Shown: positions 22,162 to 32,837 of the stretch, one piece after another
How positions within the stretch are numbered: the stretch's first letter is position 1
Layout: each line of letters begins with the position of its first letter
Position numbers and translations under genes: made by a program
Notes under the pieces: model-generated
What the model saw: the letters and a program-made list of their open reading frames with translations, nothing else
Database searches by the model: none
Told to the model about the DNA's origin: nothing
Source of the DNA: Paguma larvata
Lineage: Eukaryota > Chordata > Mammalia > Carnivora > Viverridae
Direction: 5' to 3'
Assembly (NCBI GenBank): GCA_030068075.1
Contig: CM057829.1
Span: 84,187,132-84,251,131 of the forward strand
DNA: 64,000 nucleotides

Positions 22162-23805
22162 CATAGTTTATTCTGTACATATTTTGCAATTGTTTTTTTT
22201 TTGTTTTTTTGTGTGTGTTTTTTTTAGTCTCAAAAAAACAGAAATTTATCTCCTTTTTGTACTATTACCTTAAAAAATGCTTGCCATATAGGAGGCATTC
22301 TATTCTGAAAGATGTACATAAAGAAATGAAAGAGGAAAAGATGAAATATTAAAATAATTTAAAATATTTTTGCTTGTAAATAATTTAAATGTTGTCTAGT
22401 ACATTCTTTTAATGAAAGCAGTACACAGTTCTCAAAACGTGTCTCTTAAATTTTTTGCTGATATTTTTTCCAATAGAAAGTGGGATTACTGAAATAATGT
22501 TAAAATAATGTCTGTTTTAAAATAACTGAAAATTATGATTAATTCTTATTAAGAAGATACTTTACAATATTCAAACCAAAAATGTCTCTTGAAATTTTTC
22601 TTTCCAATTCTTTCCAAGTGTTACATAGAAATTCATGCCAAAATTTGTAAAGTGTTTTGCATTTCCAATGAATTTTTTTCCTTTGTTTTATATATGCACC
22701 TGTTTTCAAATCCTACATGTAATTCTCCAAAAAAAAAAAAAAGAAAGAAAGAAAGAAAGAAACAAAAAACTAGATGAAGAATTGGCATCTACAAAAATCT
22801 GGTGTTTTCAGAATTATATTTATTCAAATGCAATGGGTCTAATCTGTTCTAAAGAACAGATATAATAAGATAAGAAAAATATTTTATAAATATGTTCAAT
22901 ATAAGATCATTCTCTCTTTCCCTAATACAAAAAAAGACAAAATTATAATTTTATTTTTATTTTGCTATTCTATAAATACCTGCATGTCTTTTTATTAAAA
23001 TTTTATCAAATGGCCTAATCACATTGACTAACCTTCCCCTAATGTTCTCCAACACTTTTCCATGCAGAATTCCATGCGGAATTTTCCCCAGTATTTGAAA
23101 TCCCTTCTGACTCTTCTTGAAACAGAGTTGAGTTTAATTTCTTTCCTACATTACAGTAGTTTTGAACAAATTCTTCCTAGCCATTTTTAACAAGCGTCCA
23201 GTGCAATTTCTCTTTGGTGGTTCTTTTACCCAGGTAACTGTTTTGAGAGTAGCTTAATTTAGTAGACAAGAAAGGAATTGAAAGACCAAGTCAAAAGACT
23301 AAAGACAAGAAAGGAATTGAAAGAACTTACTGAAAGGGCCAATTGTAAAATACCACAGCCTGACAAGTATAGGGTTTATTTCTCCTCTAGGTGAACTAGA
23401 TGAGTGGGTTGAAGGTGGAAGGAGAATTAGATCAGTTACAGTGAATTAAAAATCAACATTGTCTTCATACGTTAGATTGGAGCATAAATGAATTTTGACC
23501 CCTTTACTCAAGTTATAGAAAGTTATAGCAGAGCCAACCAAACTCATGAAAGTCACCCTACTGTTATAAGCCAATCCAGACACCCTCCCTTCACAGAGAG
23601 TACTGGAGGAGTCAAGCTGCTCTGGAAGTCAATTGACAACAGCTCAGCATTTAAAGTGAAATATGAGCATTTGTGGATGTAAATAGTGAGAACTTTTTGG
23701 AAATAGCAATAAGGCACATAAAATAAAGACAGTAAATGATTCTTACACAGACATAATTAAACAATAATGCCATAAGATAAACAGAAGAGGATTAGTATGA
23801 GCTGT
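22162..23805. other. AT-rich unique DNA
   Basis: No gene. It includes poly-T tracts at about 22193-22226, a short (GAAA)n at 22741-22761, and a 22-bp direct repeat ('agacaagaaaggaattgaaaga' split as 'agacaagaaagg' plus 'aattgaaaga') at 23264-23285 and 23303-23324, offset 39 bp. Confidence 0.5.
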
Positions 23806-23820
23806 AAGAGGAGTAATTTA

Positions 23821-24487
23821 TTTATTTTTTTTTTTTTTTGATGAAAAAAATGTAGATTTTAATAATCAACATTTATTGGTTTCTGCCACATCCAGCCCAG
23901 GACAGAATTTGACCACCTGAACAGCATGCCCATTACTCTATAACAGCATTATGCCCATAACTGCATAAGAATCTGCTGTAGCTCCTTGAAAATACAGAAC
24001 TAAAAAGTCTCTTCCCAGAGAAAAAATGCTTCTCTCTCTCCTCTAGGGACAATTGTTTTTCCTGGAATTGTACTGTTGGGATTGAAATGTCTACTTCATA
24101 CATATAGACTTTCAGAAGTACCATTGGTGTGGTCTCCATTTTAATGTCTAGATATCCATCTGAAGAACTTCAGTGAATGATTAGCTCCATGTATCATAGA
24201 AACATTATTGCCAGTAAACCTCAGGATGTGCATAGATCTATACCAAACTTTTTCCATAGAGTTGAGAGTTCCTTCTAAAGTATTTAAATTACACTTTAAC
24301 CGTTGCACATGTAAACATTTGGAAATTTGTTTCTAAACTTTTTAAAATTTCAATACATGTCTTATCACTGTTAAAACATAAATGATACAAAATCACACAA
24401 CATAAAAAATAAGGTTCTTTTTTATAGTTTTCATTCTCAGTTAAAGTTCTCCATCTCTTCATAAACTGCCCACATTGTTCCACTAGA

Positions 24488-24490
<3 letters not shown>
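23821..24490 (-). pseudogene. Processed copy of the 3' end of an unidentified mRNA
   Basis: Read on the minus strand this ends with an AATAAA signal (complement at 23872-23877) about 33 nt before a poly-A run (poly-T 23821-23839). That is the arrangement of a processed transcript 3' end. There is no L1 or SINE sequence inside it. A 68-residue frame (23933-24139) starts METTPM and ends before the signal, but I do not recognise it, and the sequence is more like 3' UTR. The source gene is unknown. The 5' end stops at a poly-T/SINE-tail junction. Confidence 0.6.
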
Positions 24491-24526
<36 letters not shown>

Positions 24527-24532
24527 AATGTT

Positions 24533-24565
<33 letters not shown>

Positions 24566-24566
<1 letters not shown>

Positions 24567-24787
24567 TAAACTAAGCAAAAACCAGGGGGAGGGGAAGAGG
24601 GGAAAGAAAAAAAAGACACAGAGAGGGAGGGAGATAAAACATAAGAGACTCTCAAAGACTAAGAAAAAACTGAGGGTAAGGGGGATGAGGGAGGGGGGAG
24701 AGGGGGTGATGGGCATTAAAAAGGGCACATGTTGGGATGAACACTGGGTGTTATATGTAAACCAATTTGAAAATAAACTATTATAAC

Positions 24788-24812
<25 letters not shown>
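24566..24812 (+). mobile_element. 5'-truncated L1 3' UTR fragment, sense
   Basis: The sequence from 'ctaagcaaaaacc' through the purine-rich G tract, 'gggcacatgttgggatga', 'acactgggtgttatatgt' and 'gaaaataaacta' to poly-A mirrors the antisense 3' UTR of the young L1 at 51852-52090. It contains only about 220 bp of L1 plus the tail. The G-rich part (24674-24713) has at least four G-runs of three or more. Confidence 0.9.
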
Positions 24813-24819
<7 letters not shown>

Positions 24820-24827
24820 GTAATTTA

Positions 24828-26265
24828 AACCAGAAAAGAATTTATATTATTCCCTTAGTCCCTGGCTTAAGTGATTTCTTCCAATTCAAAAACTAGTAAA
24901 CTGTGTATGTATGTATATATATATATAATCATATACACACACATTTTCTTTCCTATAACATAAATCCAAAACCCTAATCTATTGTGTATGCTATTCTTGA
25001 GACTATGCCCAAGAGTTATACAAAGTTCAGAAATATGACTTAATACCCAGGCACTGGAGAGGCCCTTCCAATCATTGGCCCTCAGTGTTCACTAGCTACA
25101 CCCATCATACCCAATGTTAGTATCTTCATGGTCCCTTTGATCTAGAGATCTGTTGCTTTTGTCCCATCTTTAGGAAATGAAAATATTTGTTGTGGCTAGA
25201 CCCCCAGTACTCAATATCCAGCATGCCCAAAGTTCATTTCCCTGAGGTTGGCTGCTTTCCTAGGGCCCATACATGGAGCAGGGCATACAGAGGTTCTGTC
25301 CCCTTCCTAGGCTCCAGCAGTTGTGTCTCTATCTCTTGCTTCTCAAAAATCTTCATCCCCTTCCACTCTGTGACACCAACATCCTCTGTGTGTAGAGCAA
25401 GAGCAAATACAAGTCGGATTACACTACTCATGAGTAAATCAAATGGTATTTTAGAAGTTATTTAAAGTGACTGAATATTAAAGTTGCGATACAGATTGTT
25501 CTTGCCAATCATATTTTTTCTGAGAGTAAATTTGACTATCAAAGTAAAAAAAATAAATATTTGACTAACATTATTGTCCTGTCACAAATGTTTACACAAA
25601 AACCCCTCTCATAGTATTTCTGGATATTATTTATATTTACACATATATAGGTAGATAGATATGAAAAATATGCACAAAATTACGCATAGTAATATGAATA
25701 CATATACACACATATCCTAATATATAGTAAATATATACATATTTTTTCTCATTTAAGAATGTAGTTACAATTACCCTTCACAGATTATTTGGAAATTTGC
25801 ATCAAGTTCACAGGTAATGAATCCTTCTAGGTGTTGCTGTATAAGGAAACCTAAACCATGTGAACGAGTGCAGACTTCAAGTGCCAAGAGTAGAGAGAAG
25901 TTATGTGGTTCTTACCTTTCCATGAATACTGGCTTACTAAGCTGTGCTTCTCTGTGATTGTTGTGCACTCCGCTTTCGTGACACAGGTAGGATGACTCAG
26001 AAACATATTGTGATTAAAGTTCACACCAGTCTATCAAGTTTAAATTATGTTCCATGAATATAATTGTAGAGGGTAATCCCTCACTCTTAAACCATTCAAA
26101 TTAAACAGATTATTGAATAATTAATGTATGTGAGCATGTCTAGAATTGTGTCGTTTATGCCCGGGAGCCTTTCAGTCCATGCTTATGTAATCCAGCTATG
26201 AAATACAAGGAAGGGAGCTTATAGCAAGGGTCATCCTAGATCTTAGGTGTTTTTGTAGCCTAACA
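24828..26265. other. AT-rich unique DNA with TA/CA tracts
   Basis: A compound (TG/TA/CA) tract lies at about 24905-24944 and imperfect TA-rich tracts at 25640-25740. No gene or recognised transposon. The 92-residue plus frame at 25187-25465 and the antisense 65-residue frame show no domain. Confidence 0.5.
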
Positions 26266-26269
26266 TGAA

Positions 26270-26400
26270 TTTAAAACATGAAGAGACAGAGATTCGGAGG
26301 GCTTGAGACTCTTCAAGTTCATACACTTGGAGTGAGAATTAGAACCTAAGATACATAATAACGTCCAGGCTCACAGTCTTTCCACATGCCATGCTACTTC
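26270..26400 (-). repeat. MIR SINE fragment, antisense
   Basis: The order 'agagacagagattcgg', 'cttcaagttcatacacttgg', 'agtgagaattagaacct' and 'ccaggctcacagtctttcc' matches the antisense 5' half of MIR. Confidence 0.6.
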
Positions 26401-27101
26401 CCTAGACACTGGTATCGTAACAAGATCTTACTGCATTAATATGTAGATCCTGATTTGCCATGAAATAGCTCCAGAAAACTTTTTGGCTCTAAAATATAAC
26501 AGAAAGATTGAATAAGCAATCCAAAACATTTCACAAGTTAAAATCCTATGGAGACAAATGTGTGTTCTCTCACTGTTTCTTCCAGTGAAAACAGACAGGT
26601 GGTATCTATAGATTACAGAGCCAGGAACTTGGCTTATTTCTGACTTGTGAGCTCTCATTGCCAATCCCAATCCTGACAGTAGCTCATTAAAAGACGTCGG
26701 GCAAGCTATTGTTCTCCATAGGAGAACGTCCTCATTATGCAAAGAGAATCCTGAACACAAACCTGGCTGAGAGCTGCATTACAGCTGCAAATATTGGCGT
26801 TGGTGACTTCTTCCTTTAGGAAACAATCTCCTCAGACACAACACCCTTCTTCATTGATTTTGTGACTCTGTAGCGTTCTCATTTGGATTATCCTCATTTG
26901 ACCCTCACCTCTGGTACTCCTGAAGAAATCTGCTCACTTCCCTAAATTGTATTCCTGCTCACCCTCCTACCGTAAGCTTCAGAAGCCCTAGCCACAGAAC
27001 TCTTTTTTTCTCCACCCCAAAGTCTCCTTTGGTGAAATTGATCCATCATTTCCATTCAAGTGATTCCAAATCTGTGTTAGTACTTCAAATGTCTCTTTAT
27101 A
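26401..27101. other. Unassigned unique DNA
   Basis: No supported gene. The 110-residue minus frame 26428-26760 lacks recognisable motifs and is probably chance. Confidence 0.4.
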
Positions 27102-27567
27102 TGTGTTATGGATTGAATGATGTCTCCCCCAAAATTCAATTATTGAAGTCCTAGTCCATAATGCCTCAGACTATGACCTTATTTGAGAATAGGGGGATTG
27201 TTACAGATATAATTAGTTAAGATGAGGTTATACTAAAGAAGCGTGGGCTATGAATTCAATGAGTGTTGTCCTTGTGAAAAAGAGAAATTTGAACATACCT
27301 ATGGGGAGAATACCATGTGAAGGTGAAGTCAGAGATTAAGGTGATGATTGTACAAGGCAAGGAATACCAGAGATTGCCAGGAAACCACCCGAAGCTAGGC
27401 AAGAGGCATGGGATAGATTCTTACTTATAGCCCTTAGTAAGGACTAGTCCTATGGAGACCTTGATCTTGAACATCTAGATTCCAGAGCTGTATGACAATA
27501 AATTTCTGTTGCTGATGATACTCTGTTTGGGTTATGTTATCAAAGCACTTCTACAAACTAATACAAT
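27102..27567 (+). repeat. ERVL-MaLR solo LTR, sense
   Basis: The LTR starts 'tgtgttatggattgaatgat' and continues 'gtctcccccaaaattcaatt', 'gaccttatttgagaatag', 'gtccttgtgaaaaag', 'accatgtgaaggtgaagtc', 'ttgccaggaaaccaccc' and 'tgacaataaatttctgttg' (the LTR AATAAA), ending 'caaactaatacaa'. It is about 466 bp, near the full length of this LTR class, with no internal region, so it is a solo LTR. The retained AATAAA is at about 27496. Confidence 0.85.
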
Positions 27568-30500
27568 ATCTCAAGCTCTAGTGTGTAGTCATCACGTTCT
27601 GTTTCCTCTTCCTTTTGGGTGCGTGTCTAGATATCTCCATCCGCCCTCATAATTGAATGACTATTCTGGTCAGTGGAAATGTAAACGGAAGCAAACTACG
27701 TCTTTTTCAGGCCTGGTCCATAACAACGTCCATGGGTAATCTGCTCTGCTCTTTTTTTCATTCTGGGTTGACTAGAATGACAAACACCTCAGGACAATAA
27801 AACCATTTGTTAAAAATGAAGGAGCCACAAGATAAAGCATTAGTCCCTAAATTACTCTCTGAAGAAGATAGCAGCCTGACCAGAATACTACTATAGACTG
27901 AAGTAAGCAATATTTATTCTCTTGTTCAGTCATCTATTCTCCTTAAACTTGCTAATCACCTATCTGTACAATTTTGGGATTATTCTATCTTCATTTTCTT
28001 TATTTTCACAAATCTCCTTCGTATGCAAGACCCGTGGACACTCCTACCCAAATCTCTCACCCGTGGATACATTCTTTGATTTTTACCGCTCACGCATAGA
28101 TCAGTTTAGTTTTTGGAACTAATGTAGTTATTGTCAATCTATCCCTCCTATCTAAAAGCTCACTTGTTCTAATATTTATATGCCCCAAACCAGTGGTTTT
28201 TGAATCCCTAGTTATGACGCAGGTTAGGATGGGCTAGTGGGCCATAAACAGTATTTTTAAAAAAGAACAGAACAGAACGTATTGGAGAGAATAAAATATA
28301 ACACAAGTAAAAACATATCCCTTATAAGTGTGTGTAAGTAATTTTAGGGAACCTTTTTTATGACATGTGAATGTATATACAGGGAAGTTGGTAGTAAGGT
28401 ATATCTCTTACTGTGATTTCAGTTAAATAAAAATAAGTATGGCCTTATACGCTACTGACATGCCAATATTTTAAGGGTAGAGGCCATATTATGTCAGTTG
28501 TAGGCCAAAAAGGAGATATAAATGACCTCCTAGAACACTTCTACACATAAGATGTACCATATACAAATTCTATCTTCCAATATAGTAGGATTGTTTGTGT
28601 CTCCTTTACACATATTCATGTTTTTATCTCCATGTGTTTACTCAGATTCTTCCTTGGGAATAAAATCCATCTGTACAATTCCACTTCTATACAACATTGC
28701 AGTTTTTCCTGATATCTTGAAAGAAATGATAACACCCTGTCTCTTAATATCATGAGAACATTTTGGACCCCTAATCCAGAATTTCTAACGGTCTGTCTAG
28801 CATTTCTGCCTTCTATGTACTTGTCCTATCATGTACACTTTAGTACAAGACAAAGATCTTAGCCCAACACCAAAAATGTTGCTGAGATGATTTCTTAACA
28901 GGCTTAGGCATGAATATCTGCAGATAATATGGTTTGCTAAATATTGTGCAAGGGTGGGTGAATGTTTCTCAGGTTTATTAAATGTGCTGAATAAATGTGA
29001 AGTTGCCCTGATTCTGAATTCATAGAGAAATACATTAAAAACTGAATATGATATAAAGGGCAAATAAATCAATACTTCAGTAGATACTGCAGTTTCACGA
29101 GTGATAAAAAAAAACTGCTACTGCCAATACTTATATCTGGATCTAAAGAATTTACACAAAATTGTCAACCAACTCAGGTTCTGAGTGGCTACTACCTGAA
29201 GACACTGGATGCCCTGGGTGATGACAGAACAACCTTGAATTTCCTAGTAAGATCTCCGATAATGAACCCACTCCCTCAATGAACCTACTTCTCAATATGA
29301 AAACATGTGTTCTGAAAATCCTTTCTCCCAGGTTTAGTACCCTGGTACATGCCTACCATATTGTGAGAGGTTCCGAGTTGCTTGGGACAAATGCACATGT
29401 GAGTAAGATAAGTTCTCTCAAAGGGACTTGAAGTAATTTAGAAAACAAATATGGACACATGTAAAAAATAAATAGTTTTCAGAAACAGGCAATGAATGCA
29501 AATGTAATATAGGATGATGGATAGCTTCCAAGTTTCAAAACTGAATAAGGACCTTAGTTAAAAGTAGACAGGTACGACCATCAGTGAAAAGTAAGATAGA
29601 GATGGTGAGGAGTAGAGATGACCAGAGATCAAGTGCCTAAAAAAAAAATTATCATAACTAATAAAATTAAGAATTATGAAAGTAAAATTAAAGAAAAGAC
29701 AAACTGTCTCACATCTCATTAAGATTTCGGTACACATAGCTGCTCCCACATCTGAAAAGTGATGGCATTGCTGGTTGAATTTTCTGTTTGACATCCATAC
29801 TATGGAGTGTCTAACATAATATTAAATCTCCAGATTCTGGTATGGTCTGAAGCATATCCTGACTTCATTTCTGAGAACTGAATCAAAACTTAGTGTCCTT
29901 GAAACATTAGAATTCCTTTTTCTTTGGCAGTACTTTTTTATACTATAGCCATGGCTTACATTTAAATTCAGAGTCATTCTCTGTTACAGAAGCTAATTAT
30001 TTTTGGCATACATTCTAAAATCAAGTGCAAATGGTGTTCCTCATTTCCAATTCAGGAAGTTAAGAGGCTTTGTGCTAATTGGGTGGGGGGTTACTTAAAC
30101 TAATATAGTAATGAAGTCTAAAATATTCACCTTCAGAACCAAAAATATATATATTATTGGTGTTTCTTCAATATTCAAGGACCTGATGATATTAAGTCTC
30201 TACAGCCTGAAGATTGTGCTATAATGACATAAATTAGAATAGTTTAAAATATGTCATTGTCATTATGGGACAACCAAGAAAAATATAGTTTTTGGCAAAT
30301 CTAAAAAAATGCATTTTTATATCCATTGACTTGCATCTTATAGTTTAAAGAATAAAAAAACATACTAAAGGTATTTTTATATAATGTAAAATAATTAGAT
30401 AAGGGAAAACAAAGATACCCATTATAATAATATTCAAAGTTAAAGAAAAGACTATATTATTCTCAGACAAAAGACATAGGAATATATATTAAAGAACAGA

Positions 30501-32603
30501 GATAAAACTACCCAATATATTGTAATTTAAATGTAAAGTAAATGATCTTTCTGAGATTGATAACTGAGGTATTGTTATTGAGGCAATAATTGGATCTGTT
30601 TCGGAGGAACTACCTATTTTTTAAAGTGTGTATGTTAAATAAATCCGTTGTTTTCACATTTCATGGAATATTGCACAAGAAGCCATTATTTATGAATATT
30701 TGTGGATAAGCCAATTTTGGCATATGAAAATTGCTATTTGATCATTTCTATTAGAAGAAATATTTGCTCTATATGACATTAAATCAGCAGTTTAGTATGT
30801 AATAGAAACCACTAACATTTTTTGAGTATGTACTGTGTGCCAATCTAATTTCCAAGCTCCTCACAAGTATTCATATATTTAATTTTTATGGCAGTTTTAT
30901 GAAACAGATAACATGCCCTTACAAGATGCAGGCTGAGGGGTCTGATTTTTGAAGACGATTGTATTGCCATCACTCCATTTGGGTGTTTGGCCCATGGGTT
31001 TTCTACCCACTCTTAGTTAAAGCAAGATACTTTAATCCCTTTAACTGACAAACACAATCTTGACTAAGACATGTGGATGTCAGGTACATGATGTATTCAA
31101 AGCAAATTTGATCTAAATCTTCTTTCCTTTTCCCTCTCTTGAACCTATTTTCACCTGAACGTTTAGCAAAAGATAATCAAAAGGAAAAACCAAAAGACAA
31201 GTTTGGCGTCTTCTGTAATAGTCTTTTTTTTTTTTTTTTAATTAATTTCTGATTGAGACCTGGGGTGGACATGAGACACGTGGTGGGGAAGGTGTGAAAC
31301 ATGCTAAGAAGTTAAGGTAGGAAGGTCTTACTTGAACTGATTGCAGTATAAGCTCTCTGTGCACTGCCCTGTGTGCCTGTTGACTCTCTCTTGTGGATTC
31401 TTTAGAGTCGTTTGCTGGGGATCTCTTTCCTACAGATCTTTTGAGTTGACTGAAGGAATCCCTTTTGGGTGGTCACCGTTAACTCCTCCTTTATCCTCTA
31501 GGGATCTGGAGTTCACCTTCATCTTCTTGCTGTTGTAGTTCTTCCACCCCTGCAGGTGGCCTTATAGGACCTAGTAGGAGCCATGATTGTCCTCTCCCAC
31601 ATCTGGTATACAGGCAGGATTTGTACACAACCTTTACTTTGAAAAAAGGCTGATTCTGGGATAGCAAACCCACGTCAATACGGTAGCCACCTCCAACTGA
31701 TCCCCAAAACGCTGCCATCTCCACTTTTGAAGTAGTAAGTTAGTCTGTCTTTTATCCTCCAGATCTCTGTGGAAGTCTGGTGCTTGTCTTTTGTGGCTCA
31801 CAACTTCAGGAAAGATAATTCAGAAATCTGAGTGGGCCCAATGCTTTGCCAACCTAAGAAAGGGAGATGGAGTCATTCTTCTTCTTAGGAATTCACATTC
31901 TAACACAGCTCTCTTCAAAAATCCTTCTTAGTCCTTTCTCTTCTCAATACTCTGATCATTTTTCTAACTTCGATCTCCAGGGCCTACAAATTGTGGTACT
32001 CGTTTTTGTCATTTCCCCTGTAAAGTCTCTATGTAATGATTTTCCTACATGCACTTCGCTGTCAAATATTTATTATATTTGTATTTCAGCCAACTTTGAG
32101 TTACAAAAGTTCTGTGTAGATTCCTGTCAATATTTTATGTCAATATATGTCATGAAATTATATTTCATTATATGCTATGTATATAACATTTGTATATATA
32201 TTATATGTACTTTGTCAGAGTAATGTTTTATTGCTACAAGTAGCATTAGAAATAAGTCAGGGTAAGAGTCATTTTCAAACGAGTGGTGTAGATTTCTGAT
32301 TTCTAGATTGCCTCTGTTTCTTTCTTAGGAAATCAGTGCAGCATTAACACCTTTGGTGAGGGTCTCGTTTCTTAGACGGAGGTTCCTACTAGAGAACATA
32401 TCTGTGTTTCTTTTGTGTTGTTGAAAGGACATTTTTGCATGGGTTTGGGTATTTGTGTTTCTAGGGCTTTGAGAGATTTATTCCAGAGGGTTTATATCAT
32501 CACTACTGCATAAAAAATGACATGTAGTTCTATTTCTTTTTCTAAATTAATAAGTTGATAATTAGTTATTGAATAATAACTAATAACTTTTTTTCTTTAA
32601 AAT
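27568..32603. other. Long AT-rich intergenic stretch
   Basis: No supported gene. A possible MIR antisense piece ('tgtactgtgtgccaatc' onward) lies at about 30820-30920. A GC-richer block at about 31240-31860, after a poly-T at 31226-31239, resembles an old interspersed element or LTR but I could not assign it. The longest frame, 118 residues at 31867-32223 on plus, has no domain. Confidence 0.45.
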
Positions 32604-32614
32604 ACAACATTTCA

Positions 32615-32826
32615 GGGGCTCCTGGGTGGCCCAGTCGGTTAAACATCTGACTTCACTCAGGTCATGATCTCGTGGTTTGTGAGTTCGAGCCCCATGTCAG
32701 ACTCTGTGCTGACAGCTCATGGAGCCTGCTTTGGAATCTGTGTCTCCCTCTTTCTCTGATCCTCCCCTGCTCATTCTCTGTCTCTCTGTCTCAAAAATAA
32801 ATAACACTAAAAAAAACACAAACCCC
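32615..32826 (+). repeat. Felid tRNA-Lys SINE, sense
   Basis: The sequence runs 'ggggctcctgggtggcccag', 'tcggttaaacatctgactt', 'ctcaggtcatgatctcgtgg', 'gagttcgagccccatgtcag', 'ctctgtgctgacagctc' and the tail 'caaaaataaataacac'. The flanking direct repeat is 'acaacatttca' (32604-32614) and 'acatcatttca' (32827-32837). It is one of the best-preserved felid-type copies in the window. Confidence 0.95.
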
Positions 32827-32837
32827 ACATCATTTCA

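Larger units (their letters stand above)
23806..24827 (+). mobile_element. Chimeric retro-insertion: antisense mRNA 3' end plus sense L1 3' UTR in one TSD
   Basis: A perfect 15-bp TSD, 'aagaggagtaattta', lies at 23806-23820 and 24813-24827. The insert starts with poly-T and ends with poly-A. From left to right it holds an antisense copy of a polyadenylated RNA (23821-24490), a poly-T, a short SINE-tail-like piece (24518-24534), another poly-T, then a 5'-truncated L1 3' UTR in sense with its own poly-A. The bottom-strand nick implied by the TSD (TCTT/AC) fits L1 endonuclease for the sense L1. The antisense copy was probably joined during the same event. Confidence 0.8.

Noticed and set aside
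23933..24139. 68-residue minus-strand frame in the retrocopy as a functional gene
   Set aside because: It has no recognised domain and no promoter context. The AATAAA and poly-A arrangement points to an mRNA 3' UTR copy, so I kept it only as a processed pseudogene fragment.
31867..32223. 118-residue plus-strand frame
   Set aside because: It has biased Ile/Tyr/Cys content at its AT-rich end and no recognisable motif; no supporting exon signals were seen.
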